Notes under the pieces: model-generated
The model's input: the letters and a program-made list of their open reading frames with translations, nothing else
The model's database searches: none
What the model was told of the DNA's origin: nothing
NCBI RefSeq assembly: GCF_027706725.1
Contig: NZ_JAQFWQ010000080.1
Span: 1-32,810, forward strand
Source of the DNA: Nocardiopsis endophytica
GTDB taxonomy: Bacteria > Actinomycetota > Actinomycetes > Streptosporangiales > Streptosporangiaceae
DNA length: 32,810 bases
Direction: 5' to 3'
Shown here: positions 1-8,080 of the stretch, piece by piece
Numbering within the stretch: the first letter of the stretch is position 1
How the letters are laid out: every line of letters starts with the position of its first letter
Made by a program: the position numbers and the translations under genes

Positions 1-225
1 GCGGAGGGGCCCGGCGCCCGGCAGGCAGGGCCGAGAACCACCCCGCTGTCGCCGTCGCTGCCATCTCCGGCGACCACGCACACGCCTCACGGTCGACAGC
101 GCTGCGGCGTGGGCCGCCGACCTTCGTCGTCGCTGCCCTTGCGACCTTGCACCCCGGCGGCCCGCCGCCCGGCCAGGGCCCTTGAGCGGGGTACCTGATC
201 AGCCGTCCGCCCGGACTACTAGCGA
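1..225 (+). repeat. Dispersed repeat core, copy 0 (cut by window edge)
   Basis: This is the first of five copies of a roughly 220-bp intergenic repeat seen by eye in the window. Landmarks in order are GGCAGGCAG (about 21), GAACCACC, TCGCCGTCGCTGCC, GACCACGCACACGC (about 72-85), CGACAGCGCTGC, a GGCCGCCGACCTTCGTCG block, and GAGCGGGGTACC near 185. The same landmarks recur in the same order in copy 1, about 217 bp downstream, so the two stand in tandem. The copy starts before the window. No reading frame is kept between copies because of indels, so I treat it as non-coding. Confidence 0.75.
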
Positions 226-480
226 CCTGCCGGACGGCAGGCAGCGCCCGGGAACCGCCTGGCTGTCGCCGTCGCCGCCCAACACGGTGACCACGCACAC
301 GCGCCGTGCCCGACAGCGCTGCCGCAAGGGCCGGCGGCCTTCGTCGCTGCCCCTGCGACCTTGCACTCCGGTGGCCTGCCGCTCGGCTGGTGTCCGTGAG
401 CGGGGTATCACCCCAGCCGTCCGGCCCCCCGGACCGCGAGGGGCCCACCGCCCGGCCGGGAGTGGTGACGGGGGCTGCCT
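226..480 (+). repeat. Dispersed repeat core, copy 1, with start of a third unit
   Basis: This is the second tandem copy. It has CGGACGGCAGGCAG at about 231, GGGAACCGCC near 250, CACGGTGACCACGCACACGC at 283-302, CGACAGCGCTGC after it, and GTGAGCGGGGTATC near 400. After the CAGCCGTCCGG end, a CCGGACCGCGAGGGG stretch at about 437-452 matches the left edge of copy 3, so a third unit seems to begin and break off. Copies 0 and 1 lie just downstream of the smc stop codon and lack the long palindrome attached to copies 2, 3 and 4. Positions 481-536 hold nothing else recognisable. Confidence 0.75.
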
Positions 481-536
481 CGGTGCAGGGGTGGGATCCA
501 CCGCTCGACCGGAGGTGCGGGTGTCCCGGCGGCTGG

Positions 537-3500
537 TCAGGCGATGCGGGGGTTGATCTCCTCCGCGGCCTTGCGGTCGAGTTTCTGGCTGATCACCTGG
601 GAGATGCCGTCGCCCTGCATCGTCACGCCGTACAGGGCGTCGGCCGCCTCCATCGTGCGCTTCTGGTGGGTGATCACGATCAGCTGGGACGACTCGCGCA
701 GCTCCTCGAAGATCACCAGGAGGCGCTGGAGGTTGGTGTCGTCCAAGGCCGCCTCGACCTCGTCCATCACGTAGAACGGCGACGGGCGGGCCTTGAAGAT
801 CGCGGCGAGGAAGGCCACCGCGGTCAGCGACCGCTCCCCTCCCGACAGCAGGGACAGGCGCTTGACCTTCTTGCCCGGCGGGCGCGCCTCCACCTCGACG
901 CCGGTGGAGAGCATGTCCTCGGGCTCGGTCAGCACCAGCTTGCCCTCGCCGCCCGGGAACAGGCGGCCGAAGATCTTCGCGAACTCCCGCTCCACGTCCG
1001 AGAAGGCCGCCGTGAACACCTCCTGCACCCGGTCGTCCACCTCCTTGACGACGGTGAGCAGGTCGCGCTTGGTCTTCTTCAGGTCCTCCAGCTGGGCGTT
1101 GAGGAACGCGTGCCGCTCCTCCAGGGCCGCGAACTCCTCCAGCGCCAGCGGGTTGATCTTCCCGAGCCGGTTGAGGTTCCTCTCGGCCTCCTTGAGGCGC
1201 TTCTCCTGCACCTCGCGGACGTAGGGCACCGGCACCGCGGCGTCCCCCTCGGCGTCCGCCGGGGGCGGGACCGGCACGTCGGGCCCGTACTCGGCGAGCA
1301 GCACCGGCACCTCGACGCCCAGCTCCTCCACGGCGCGGGTGTGCATCTGCTCCAGGCGCATGCGGCGCTCGGCCCGCGCCACCTCGCTGCCGTGCACGCT
1401 GTTGACCAGCTTCTCCAGCTCCACCGACAGCTCCCGGACCCGGGCGCGCACGGTCTTGAGCTCGGCCTCCTGCTCCTGGCGGCGGCGGTCGGCCTCGGCC
1501 CTCACCCGCTCGGCGTCGGCCAGCGACCGCTCGATGCGCTCCAGCGCCAGCCGCGCCGCCTCGGCCACCGCCTCGGCGACCCGCGCCTGCTCGGCGCGGA
1601 CGCGGCGGCGGCGCGCCGCCCGCTCGCGGGCCTCCCGCTCGGCCTGGGCCTGGCGCATCAGCCCGGCGGCCCGCCCCTCGATGGAGCGCACCCGCTCCTC
1701 GGCGGTGCGCACCGCCAGCCGGGCCTCCATCTCCGCCTGGCGGGCCTCGGAGGACTCCCGGGCCAGCTCGTCGCGGCGCCCGGTGTCGGGCTCGTCGTCC
1801 TCGTCGGGCTCGGCCTCGGCGGCGGCGAGCCGCTGCTCCAGGTCGGCGAGCTTGTCCAGCTCTGCCTGGCGCCCCGCGGCGGCCTTGGCGGCGGCGGCCG
1901 CGTACCGCTCCACCTCGGCCTCGGCGGACCGGGCCTGGCCGCCCAGCTTGCCCAGGCGCTGGGCCAGCTCGTTGCGGCGCTTGTCGCCCTCCCTGCGGCG
2001 CGTCCCCAGCTCCTCGACCCTGGCGGCGGCGCCGGCCCGGCGCTCCTGGGCCGCGGCCAGGGCGTCGCCCGCCTCCCGGCACGCGTCGTCGGCGGCGGCG
2101 ATGCGCTCGGCGGCCTCGTCGACGGCGGCCTGCACCTCCAGCACGCTGGGCGCGGCGGCCGAACCGCCGTGGACCAGCGCCCCGCCGAACAGGTCCCCCT
2201 CCGGGGTGACGCAGGTCAGCGCGGGGTCGGCGGCGGCGATCCGGAGCGCCTGCGCGGCGTCGGCGGCCAGCACGGTCCGGTCCAGCAGCGCGGTGACCGC
2301 GTCGGCCAGGCGGTCGGGGGCGGTCACCGCGTCGCGGGCGTAGCGGCACCCCTCGGGCGGCTCGGGCCATTCGACGCGCGGGACGGCGGGGCGGGCCCGG
2401 GCGAGGACCACGCCCGCGCGCCCGGCGTCGTTCTCCTTGAGCAGGGCGAGGGCCGCCTCGGCGCCGTCGTCCCCCTGCACGGCCACGCCCTCGGACGCCG
2501 CCCCGAGGGCGGCGGCGACGGCGGTCTCGTGCCCCGGCTCGACGTCCACGAGCTCGGCCATGGCGCCGATCGCGCCGGGCAGCGCGTCCCCGGCGGCGAG
2601 CAGGGCCGCGGCACCGTCCTTGCGCTCCAGGCCCATCTCCAGGGCCTCCTTGCGAGCGGCCAGCGCGGCGCGCTCCCGCTCGGCGGTGCGCTCGGCGTCG
2701 CGCAGCCGGGCCAGCTCGGCGTCGGCCTGCTCCAGGTCGGACCGGGCCTGCTCCAAGGCGCCGTCGAGTTCGGCGTCGCCCTCCTCCAGGCCCTCGGAGG
2801 CCTCGGCCGCCTCCTCGTACTCCATCTGGGCGGTCTCGGCGCGCTCGCGGGCCTCGGCCGCGGACTCGTCGAGCCGCTGGACCTCGGCCTCGCCCGCGGC
2901 CAGGCGCCCGCGCACGGCGTCGACCTGCCCGCGCAGGCGGACCAGGCCCTCCCTGCGGTCGGCGGCGGCGCGCGCGGCGGCGGCGATCCGCTTCTCCTCG
3001 GCCTCCAGGGAGGATTCGGCCTCGGTGCGGACGCGGACGGCCTCGTCCAGCCCTTCGCGGGCCTCCTCCAGGCGGAACCGGAGGGCCTCCTCCTGGGCGG
3101 CGGCCTCCTCGGCCTCCTGCTCCAGCTCCTCCGGGTCGGGGCCGCCGCGCCCCTCCTCGGGGGCGGCGGCGAGGTTGCGGTGGCGCTCGGCGGCCAACCC
3201 GGCGACCGCGCCGAGCCGCTCCCTCAGCCGGGACAGCCCGTGGTAGGCCTCCTGGGCGCGGCTGAGGGCGGGGGCGGAGCGGGCTGCGTCCTCCTCCAGG
3301 ACGGACTCCCGCTCCTGCGCCTCGCTCAGCGACCGCTCGGCGGCCTCCCTGCGGCGGCGCACCTCGGCCTCGTCGGCCTCCTCCTTCTCCAGCTCGTTCG
3401 TGAGCGTGGCGATGTCGTCGGCCAGCAGGCGCAGGCGCGCGTCGCGCAGGTCGGCCTGGATGACCTGGGCCTTGCGGGCGAGCTCGGCCTGGCGCCCCAG

Positions 3501-4112
3501 CGGCTTGAGGCGGCGGCGCAGCTCGGCCGTCAGGTCGGTGACGCGGTCCAGGTTGCCCTGCATCGCGTCCAGCTTCCGCAGCGCCTTCTCCTTGCGCTTG
3601 CGGTGCTTGAGGATGCCCGCGGCCTCCTCGATGAGGGCCCGCCGCTCCTCGGGGCCGGCGTGCAGGACCGTGTCGAGCTGGCCCTGGCCGACGATGACGT
3701 GCATCTCACGGCCGATGCCCGAGTCGCTGAGCAGGTCCTGGATGTCCAGCAGGCGGCAGGTGTCGCCGTTGATGGCGTACTCCGAGCCGCCGTTGCGGAA
3801 CATCGTCCGCCTGATGGTGACCTCGGTGTAGTCGATCGGCAGGGCGCCGTCGGAGTTGTCGATGGTCAGGGAGACCTCGGCGCGCCCCAGCGCCGGGCGG
3901 GAGGACGTTCCCGCGAAGATCACGTCCTCCATCTTGCCGCCGCGCAGGCTCTTGGCCCCCTGCTCGCCCATCACCCACGCGAGGGCGTCGACCACGTTGG
4001 ACTTGCCCGAGCCGTTGGGCCCCACCACACAGGTGATCCCGGGCTCGAAGCGCAGGGCGGTGGCGGAGGCGAAGGACTTGAAGCCGCGCAGCGTCAGGTT
4101 CTTCAGGTACAC
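537..4112 (-). CDS. smc: Chromosome segregation protein SMC
   Basis: This is a full-length 1191-aa SMC ATPase, which condenses and organises the chromosome with ScpA and ScpB. The N-terminal head has a Walker A, GPNGSGKSN, near residues 30-40. Long Ala/Glu/Arg-rich coiled coils follow on both sides of a hinge at about residues 515-655. The C-terminal head has the signature LSGGERSLTA near 1087 and Walker B with the D-loop (VMDEVEAALDD) near 1115-1125. The start is GTG at 4112, preceded by GGAGGGG about 8 nt upstream. It is the last gene of the minus-strand run; ftsY, the usual downstream neighbour, would lie outside the window. The gene accounts for several long open frames on the opposite strand. 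Confidence 0.98.
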   Translation of the reverse strand: MYLKNLTLRGFKSFASATALRFEPGITCVVGPNGSGKSNVVDALAWVMGEQGAKSLRGGKMEDVIFAGTSSRPALGRAEVSLTIDNSDGALPIDYTEVTIRRTMFRNGGSEYAINGDTCRLLDIQDLLSDSGIGREMHVIVGQGQLDTVLHAGPEERRALIEEAAGILKHRKRKEKALRKLDAMQGNLDRVTDLTAELRRRLKPLGRQAELARKAQVIQADLRDARLRLLADDIATLTNELEKEEADEAEVRRRREAAERSLSEAQERESVLEEDAARSAPALSRAQEAYHGLSRLRERLGAVAGLAAERHRNLAAAPEEGRGGPDPEELEQEAEEAAAQEEALRFRLEEAREGLDEAVRVRTEAESSLEAEEKRIAAAARAAADRREGLVRLRGQVDAVRGRLAAGEAEVQRLDESAAEARERAETAQMEYEEAAEASEGLEEGDAELDGALEQARSDLEQADAELARLRDAERTAERERAALAARKEALEMGLERKDGAAALLAAGDALPGAIGAMAELVDVEPGHETAVAAALGAASEGVAVQGDDGAEAALALLKENDAGRAGVVLARARPAVPRVEWPEPPEGCRYARDAVTAPDRLADAVTALLDRTVLAADAAQALRIAAADPALTCVTPEGDLFGGALVHGGSAAAPSVLEVQAAVDEAAERIAAADDACREAGDALAAAQERRAGAAARVEELGTRRREGDKRRNELAQRLGKLGGQARSAEAEVERYAAAAAKAAAGRQAELDKLADLEQRLAAAEAEPDEDDEPDTGRRDELARESSEARQAEMEARLAVRTAEERVRSIEGRAAGLMRQAQAEREARERAARRRRVRAEQARVAEAVAEAARLALERIERSLADAERVRAEADRRRQEQEAELKTVRARVRELSVELEKLVNSVHGSEVARAERRMRLEQMHTRAVEELGVEVPVLLAEYGPDVPVPPPADAEGDAAVPVPYVREVQEKRLKEAERNLNRLGKINPLALEEFAALEERHAFLNAQLEDLKKTKRDLLTVVKEVDDRVQEVFTAAFSDVEREFAKIFGRLFPGGEGKLVLTEPEDMLSTGVEVEARPPGKKVKRLSLLSGGERSLTAVAFLAAIFKARPSPFYVMDEVEAALDDTNLQRLLVIFEELRESSQLIVITHQKRTMEAADALYGVTMQGDGISQVISQKLDRKAAEEINPRIA

Positions 4113-4410
4113 CCCGCGTCCCCTCCGGCCTCGGCGTCACCGGTGCTCCCGGTTCCGGTCCGGATTTCGGACCGGCGGTCTCAAGGGTGCCACGAGACGC
4201 GGAGGAAAACGGCCGCATTCGGCCCGAGAGTCGCCCCCTGCGGCGAGGATTGTGCGATATCACCGGGGGTACACCCCCGGGTGAGGACAGCGGAGCCGCG
4301 GAGAGGACGGGAAGAGTATCCCCTTGGAGTGCACCCAAGGGACGCCTGTGCTGCCGGCGCCGGAACGGCGGCCGGGGCGTCCCTTATCCCGAGTGCGTCA
4401 GGGTCGTGAA
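4113..4410. other. Intergenic region upstream of smc with imperfect hairpin
   Basis: There is no gene here. An imperfect inverted repeat, TCACCGGGGGT / ACCCCCGGGTGA, lies at 4260-4284 with a one-base bulge, and a weaker CCCTTGG / CCAAGGG pair lies near 4320-4350. Either could end transcription from the 63-aa gene or shape the smc leader. Neither has a T-run, so no firm terminator call is possible. Confidence 0.3.
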
Positions 4411-4602
4411 TTACGCGAGCGCGGGCTCGCGGTCGGTCGCGCCGACGGCGACATCGGCGACGGACGCGGAGAGTTGGTCGTTGCGCGCCTGGAGCCGACC
4501 GATCTCGTCTTCGAGGTCGCGTACCCGCTGCTGCAGTCGTCGCATCTCCTGAACCATACGAGGGTCAGGACCGCCGACGTGGCCGAGTAGAGCCTTCGCC
4601 AT
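4411..4602 (-). CDS. Conserved small coiled-coil protein (63 aa), function unknown
   Basis: The 63-aa product begins MAKALLGHVGGPDPRM. A heptad-rich helix follows (roughly residues 15-45, EMRRLQQRVRDLEDEIGRLQ), then an acidic tail ending EPALA. I recall very similar short proteins in streptomycetes with the same MAKALLG start and EPAL ending, so this looks like a conserved actinobacterial family rather than a chance frame; that is from memory. ATG at 4602 is chosen over an upstream in-frame start because GGAGG lies 9 nt before it. It has no signal peptide or membrane segment. It sits between acyP and smc. The coiled coil suggests self-association or a protein partner; I assign no function. 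Confidence 0.8.
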   Translation of the reverse strand: MAKALLGHVGGPDPRMVQEMRRLQQRVRDLEDEIGRLQARNDQLSASVADVAVGATDREPALA

Positions 4603-4712
4603 GATGTGGGTCCTCCACACTGAGTGACCAGATGAGGTTCACACGCATATGAGCCACGAGCAGGATCGCGCCACCCGCCTCGTGGGTGGAATCGGAGCGC
4701 GGTCTGCCTTCC

Positions 4713-4741
4713 AGAGTCTCACCGCGGACGTCACTGGTCAA
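4713..4741 (-). promoter_or_regulatory. Possible promoter for the 63-aa gene
   Basis: On the minus strand, TTGACC (4741-4736) and GACTCT (4718-4713) are separated by 17 nt, about 110 nt before the small gene's start. The -35 is good for an actinobacterial housekeeping promoter; the -10 is mediocre. The rest of 4603-4878 holds no gene. Confidence 0.3.
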
Positions 4742-4816
4742 GGTTGCACGGAACTGTCGGTAACCGCACTGTGACCTGGACAGGACACAGCGCACGACCC
4801 GCACAGGGGCACCCCT

Positions 4817-4833
4817 TTCCCGCCTTGCGGGAA
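4817..4833 (-). terminator. Short hairpin downstream of acyP
   Basis: TTCCCGC and GCGGGAA form a perfect 7-bp stem with a 3-nt loop, about 46 nt past the acyP stop. It lacks a T-run, so it could be a weak terminator or only an mRNA 3' stabiliser. Confidence 0.35.
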
Positions 4834-4878
4834 GCGTTGCGGGGGGCGCCCGCGAATCGCGTCACCCTCCCAGGATAC

Positions 4879-5178
4879 TCAACGCTCGGCGAACCCTGTG
4901 TAGGAACCCCGGTACTGCGCCCACGTCTCCACGACCCCGTCCACGCGGCCCGGGGTCGCACCCCCTTTGAGCTGCGAGAGGAGCTCCTCACACCGTTCGC
5001 GCGGCCCTTCCGCGACGACCTCGACGCGCCCGTCGGGCAGGTTGGTCGCCGCGCCGGCGAGCCCCAGCTCCAGCGCGCGGGCGCGGGTCCACCACCGGAA
5101 CCCCACGCCCTGCACGCGCCCGCGCACCCACGCCGTCATCCGCGCGGGGTCCGCCGCGTCCTGCCCGGTCTCCCCCAT
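4879..5178 (-). CDS. acyP: Acylphosphatase
   Basis: This is a 99-aa cytosolic acylphosphatase, which hydrolyses acyl-phosphates to carboxylate and phosphate. The family fingerprint is present: [11 protein letters not shown] supplies the phosphate-binding loop and catalytic Arg, and [11 protein letters not shown] supplies the catalytic Asn. The C-terminal YRGSYTGF fits the family's last strand. The frame opens as far as 5220 inside mutM, but ATG at 5178 is preferred because AGGAGGG lies 6-7 nt upstream. That leaves 25 nt between mutM and acyP, consistent with one transcript. Its physiological substrate is not known in this family. Confidence 0.93.
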   Translation of the reverse strand: MGETGQDAADPARMTAWVRGRVQGVGFRWWTRARALELGLAGAATNLPDGRVEVVAEGPRERCEELLSQLKGGATPGRVDGVVETWAQYRGSYTGFAER

Positions 5179-5203
5179 GGCCGGTCCCTCCTCGCTCACC
5201 TGG

Positions 5204-6082
5204 TCACGCCCGCGCCGCACCCGCGCCCCGCGGCCGGGGCTGGCAGCGCGGGCAGCTGAAGGAGGAGCGGTTCATGAACGCGTCCCGGCGGATGGGTGTG
5301 GCGCACCGCTCACACGGCTCGCCGCGCCGCCCGTAGGCCTTGAGCCCGCGCTCGAAGTACCCGCTCTCCCCGTTGACGTTCACGTACAGCCCGTCGAAGG
5401 AGGTCCCGCCCTCCTTGAGGGCCTCGCGCAGCACCTCGCGCACCTGCTCCAGCAGCAGCGAGACCTGCGCCCTCTTCAGCCCGGACGCCGGCCGCGCCCA
5501 GTGCAGCCGCGCGCGCCACAGCGCCTCGTCGGCGTAGATGTTCCCGATTCCGCTGACCAGCGACTGGTCCAGCAATGCGCGCTTGACCTCGGTGCGCTTG
5601 CGGCGCAGCGCGGCGGCGAAAGCGTCCTCGTCGAACAGCGGGTCCAGGGGATCGGGTGCGATGTGCGCCACGACGTCGGGCACCACGCCCCCGTCCGGCG
5701 CCTCCACCAGCGGGGCCACCATCAGGTGCCCGAAGGTGCGCTGGTCGGCGAAGCGCAGTTCGCGGCCGTCTCCGGGCAGCGGGAGCCGCACCCGCAGGTG
5801 CCGCTCGGCCGGGGCGCCCTGCGGCTGCACCAGCAGCTGGCCGCTCATCCCCAGGTGCGCCAGCAGCGCATCACCGGAGTCCAGCGTCAGCCACAGGTAC
5901 TTGCCGCGCCGGGCGGCGCCTTCGGCGGTGCGGCCGGACAGGCGGTCGGCGAAGTCGTGTGGGCCCGCCGCGTGGCGGCGCACCGAGCGGGGGTGCAGCA
6001 CCTCGACGCCGTCGAAGACGCGGCCCACCACCCAGCGCTCGACACCGCCCCGGACGACCTCGACCTCGGGGAGCTCGGGCAC
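5204..6082 (-). CDS. mutM: Formamidopyrimidine-DNA glycosylase (Fpg/MutM)
   Basis: This is a 292-aa bifunctional DNA glycosylase/AP lyase that removes 8-oxoguanine and formamidopyrimidines in base excision repair. It begins [12 protein letters not shown] after the initiator, giving the N-terminal proline nucleophile and the following Glu. The ARRGKYLW segment carries the conserved Lys of the catalytic domain. The [10 protein letters not shown] helix-two-turn-helix motif is in the middle. The C-terminus holds a four-cysteine zinc finger (CERC...CPRC). It starts with GTG at 6082, only 6 nt after the rnc stop, so the two are almost certainly co-transcribed. All catalytic features are intact. Confidence 0.98.
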   Translation of the reverse strand: MPELPEVEVVRGGVERWVVGRVFDGVEVLHPRSVRRHAAGPHDFADRLSGRTAEGAARRGKYLWLTLDSGDALLAHLGMSGQLLVQPQGAPAERHLRVRLPLPGDGRELRFADQRTFGHLMVAPLVEAPDGGVVPDVVAHIAPDPLDPLFDEDAFAAALRRKRTEVKRALLDQSLVSGIGNIYADEALWRARLHWARPASGLKRAQVSLLLEQVREVLREALKEGGTSFDGLYVNVNGESGYFERGLKAYGRRGEPCERCATPIRRDAFMNRSSFSCPRCQPRPRGAGAARA

Positions 6083-6088
6083 CGGGAC

Positions 6089-6817
6089 CTACCCCTGGGC
6101 GTCGGTCGAGGCGGACTCCGAGCGGGCGCGGATGGCCTTCCAGGCCGACTCGGCGGCCTGCTGCTCGGCCTCCTTCTTGCTGCGGCCCTCCCCGGCGCCG
6201 TAGTCGGTGCCGGCCACCCGCACCGTGGCGCGGAAGGTCTTCTGGTGGTCGGGGCCGCTCTCGTCCACGTGGTACTCGGGCACCCCGAGCATCTCCGAGG
6301 CGGTCAGCTCCTGCAGCGAGGTCTTCCAGTCCAGCCCGGCGCCGAGCCCGGAGGCGGTGGAGATGAGCGGGTCGAAGAGCCGGTGCACCAGCTCGGAGGC
6401 GGTGTCCAGGCCGCGGTCGAGGTAGACCGCGCCGATGATGGCCTCCAGGGTGTCGGCGAGGATGGAGGACTTGTCGCGCCCGCCGGTGCCCTCCTCGCCG
6501 CGGCCCAGCCGGATGTAGCCGCCGATGCCCAGGCCGCGCGCGACGTCGGCCAGGGCGCGCATGTTCACCACGGCGGCGCGCAGCTTGGCCAGCTGCCCCT
6601 CGGGCAGGTCGGGGTGCTCGCGGAAGAGCGTGTCGGTGACGATCAGCCCGAGCACCGAGTCGCCGAGGAACTCCAGGCGCTCGTTGGTGGGCAGGCCGCC
6701 CTTCTCGTAGGCGTAGGAGCGGTGCGTCAGCGCCCGCGCCAGGACCTCGCCGTCGATTTCCACGCCGATGGCCCTGTGGAACTCCTTGGCCTCGGCCGCA
6801 CTGATCTGAAAGGACAC
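6089..6817 (-). CDS. rnc: Ribonuclease III
   Basis: This is a 242-aa double-strand-specific endoribonuclease acting in rRNA processing and mRNA decay; its streptomycete counterpart is AbsB. The signature [11 protein letters not shown] (about residues 45-55) supplies Glu46, Glu49 and Asp53. The second acidic pair is in [12 protein letters not shown]. The C-terminal double-stranded RNA binding domain runs from [10 protein letters not shown] to the [13 protein letters not shown] helix. The frame opens to 7000, but that upstream part is low-complexity and translates the leader hairpin. GTG at 6817 with GGAG 10 nt upstream matches the family start. A long stem-loop lies about 90 nt before the start and could be an autoregulatory target. 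Confidence 0.96.
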   Translation of the reverse strand: MSFQISAAEAKEFHRAIGVEIDGEVLARALTHRSYAYEKGGLPTNERLEFLGDSVLGLIVTDTLFREHPDLPEGQLAKLRAAVVNMRALADVARGLGIGGYIRLGRGEEGTGGRDKSSILADTLEAIIGAVYLDRGLDTASELVHRLFDPLISTASGLGAGLDWKTSLQELTASEMLGVPEYHVDESGPDHQKTFRATVRVAGTDYGAGEGRSKKEAEQQAAESAWKAIRARSESASTDAQG

Positions 6818-6905
6818 CGGACGCTCACTCCCTAGATCCACGGCGGCCCACGCCCCCGGCCGGGGCACGCGGCCGCTTCCGAGCCGTCCAGGGTCGCTCG
6901 AAGCC

Positions 6906-6965
6906 GTGGTGGCCGCCGCTGTGCGGCGGGGCGCCGGGCGCCGCACCGCCATCGGCGGCCACCAC
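6906..6965 (-). promoter_or_regulatory. Long leader hairpin upstream of rnc
   Basis: A perfect 13-bp outer stem (GTGGTGGCCGCCG at 6906-6918 with CGGCGGCCACCAC at 6953-6965) encloses a perfect 8-bp inner stem (GTGCGGCG at 6921-6928 with CGCCGCAC at 6939-6946). The whole forms an extended near-continuous duplex. It has no T-run. In the rnc leader it would be a natural double-stranded substrate for RNase III. Confidence 0.6.
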
Positions 6966-7038
6966 GACCTCGGGATGGGCCCGAATCGGCGCGAAGTCAA
7001 GCTTATTCGAGGTTGTCGGGCGGGGGGCGGCCCAGCCC

Positions 7039-7082
7039 AAAAGGCGGGTCCCCTCCCGGGTGCCCCCGGGAGAGGACCCGCC
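7039..7082 (-). terminator. Intrinsic terminator of rpmF
   Basis: An 18-bp stem (7065-7082 with 7043-7060), perfect apart from one G-U wobble on the minus-strand RNA, with a 4-nt loop. It is followed by TTTT (7042-7039). It begins 12 nt past the rpmF stop codon and separates rpmF from rnc. Confidence 0.85.
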
Positions 7083-7093
7083 GCGCGCGCACG

Positions 7094-7270
7094 CTAGGCC
7101 GGGTTGACGACCTGGCGGTTGTTGTAGGTGCCGCACGTCGGGCAGGCCTGGTGCGGGACCTTCGGGTCGCGGCAGCGGGGGCAGTTCACCAGCGACGGGC
7201 GCTTCGCCTTCCACTGGGAACGGCGCATGCGGGTGTTGGCCCGCGACATCTTCCGCTTCGGGACGGCCAC
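7094..7270 (-). CDS. rpmF: 50S ribosomal protein L32
   Basis: This 58-aa protein of the large ribosomal subunit begins [20 protein letters not shown], the classic L32 N-terminus. It carries two CxxC pairs (CPRC and CPTC) that form a zinc ribbon, so it is the zinc-binding form. It starts with GTG at 7270, with AGGAGG 7 nt upstream. It follows yceD by 72 bp, the widespread yceD-rpmF pairing. A strong intrinsic terminator lies just downstream. Confidence 0.98.
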   Translation of the reverse strand: MAVPKRKMSRANTRMRRSQWKAKRPSLVNCPRCRDPKVPHQACPTCGTYNNRQVVNPA

Positions 7271-7342
7271 TTCAATCCTCCTGGGTCACCCCCGCGGCGC
7301 GGGAGCTCACTTACCGGTACCCCCGCCGGTCGCGGGGAAGAA

Positions 7343-7921
7343 CTAGCTGTCGCCCGAATCCAGGCCCAGCTTGCGCAGCGCCTCCCACCGGGGATCGACG
7401 CGCTCGCCGTGGCCGTGGTCGGCGCCGGCCTCGGCGAGTTTGACGCCGCACTCGGCGCACAGGCCGGGGCAGTCGTCCCGGCAGAGCGGCGAGAGCGGCA
7501 ACGCGAGCACGGTCGCGTCGCGGACGACCTGCTCCAAGTCGAGCAGGTCGCCCTCAAGATAGTAGTCCTCTTCGTCGGCGTCCGCGTCCGCGCCCTCCTC
7601 GGGCCGGCCGTAGGCGTCCTCGTCCGGGTAGTGGAAGAGCTCCTGGAAGTCCGACTCGAAAGAGGCCGACACCGGGTCCAGGCAGCGCCCGCACTCCCCC
7701 TCGTAGCGGGCCCGGGCCGTGCCGGTCGCCAGCACCCCCTCCAGCACCGCCTCGAGCCGGAAGTCCAGCTCGATGTCGGAGCCCTCGGGGACCGATGCCG
7801 TGCCGACCGCCAGCGACGCGGGCGCGGGCACCATGCGGACCATGGTGCGCATGCTGCCGGGCTGGCGCCCCAGCGGCCGGGTGTCGACCGCGAACGGGGA
7901 CCGGGGATCGATACGAGTCAG
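7343..7921 (-). CDS. yceD: YceD/DUF177 family protein
   Basis: This DUF177 protein is of the family almost always encoded just upstream of rpmF and linked to 23S rRNA or ribosome biogenesis. The first ATG is at 7852 (169 aa), but the conserved family N-terminus (DPRSPFAVDTRPLGRQPGS) is encoded upstream in the same frame. No ATG, GTG or TTG exists between the upstream stop (8036) and 7852. I place the start at CTG 7921, which has GAAGG 10 nt upstream; this gives 192 aa. Six cysteines (CGRC near 77-80; C147, C151, C155, C158) could bind a metal. An acidic stretch (EEGADADADEED) sits mid-protein. Start confidence is about 0.6. Confidence 0.88.
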   Translation of the reverse strand: MTRIDPRSPFAVDTRPLGRQPGSMRTMVRMVPAPASLAVGTASVPEGSDIELDFRLEAVLEGVLATGTARARYEGECGRCLDPVSASFESDFQELFHYPDEDAYGRPEEGADADADEEDYYLEGDLLDLEQVVRDATVLALPLSPLCRDDCPGLCAECGVKLAEAGADHGHGERVDPRWEALRKLGLDSGDS

Positions 7922-8080
7922 TGTGATCGTGCCTTCGGTACGGTCGGCCGGGGCCGACGCGGGTGGTCGCCTTGACGTGGCCGCGGCCCCTTCCCCGCGC
8001 GCCGTACGCGCGGAGGAGGGACCGCGGTCAAACCGTCAGTCTAGCGATCCGGCAGGTCGCGCCCAAATCGCCCGGGCGCC
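7922..8080. other. coaD-yceD intergenic region
   Basis: This 159-bp gap is open in the yceD frame back to a stop at 8036 but has no standard start codon. A CGCGCGCCGTACGCGCG palindromic stretch lies at about 7995-8012. I see no convincing promoter or terminator. Confidence 0.3.

Noticed and set aside
306-4409. Plus-strand open frame of 1367 codons opposite smc
   Set aside because: It is antisense to an intact smc with all motifs, is made of Leu/Gly/Arg/Ala-rich low-complexity sequence, and has no domain or ribosome binding site. Long antisense frames are normal at this GC content. The same applies to long frames opposite recG, mutM, cydA-C, rocD and the symporter.
6818-7000. N-terminal extension of RNase III to 7000
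   Set aside because: The extra 61 residues translate the leader hairpin and have no family similarity. GTG at 6817 has a good ribosome binding site and matches the usual RNase III start.
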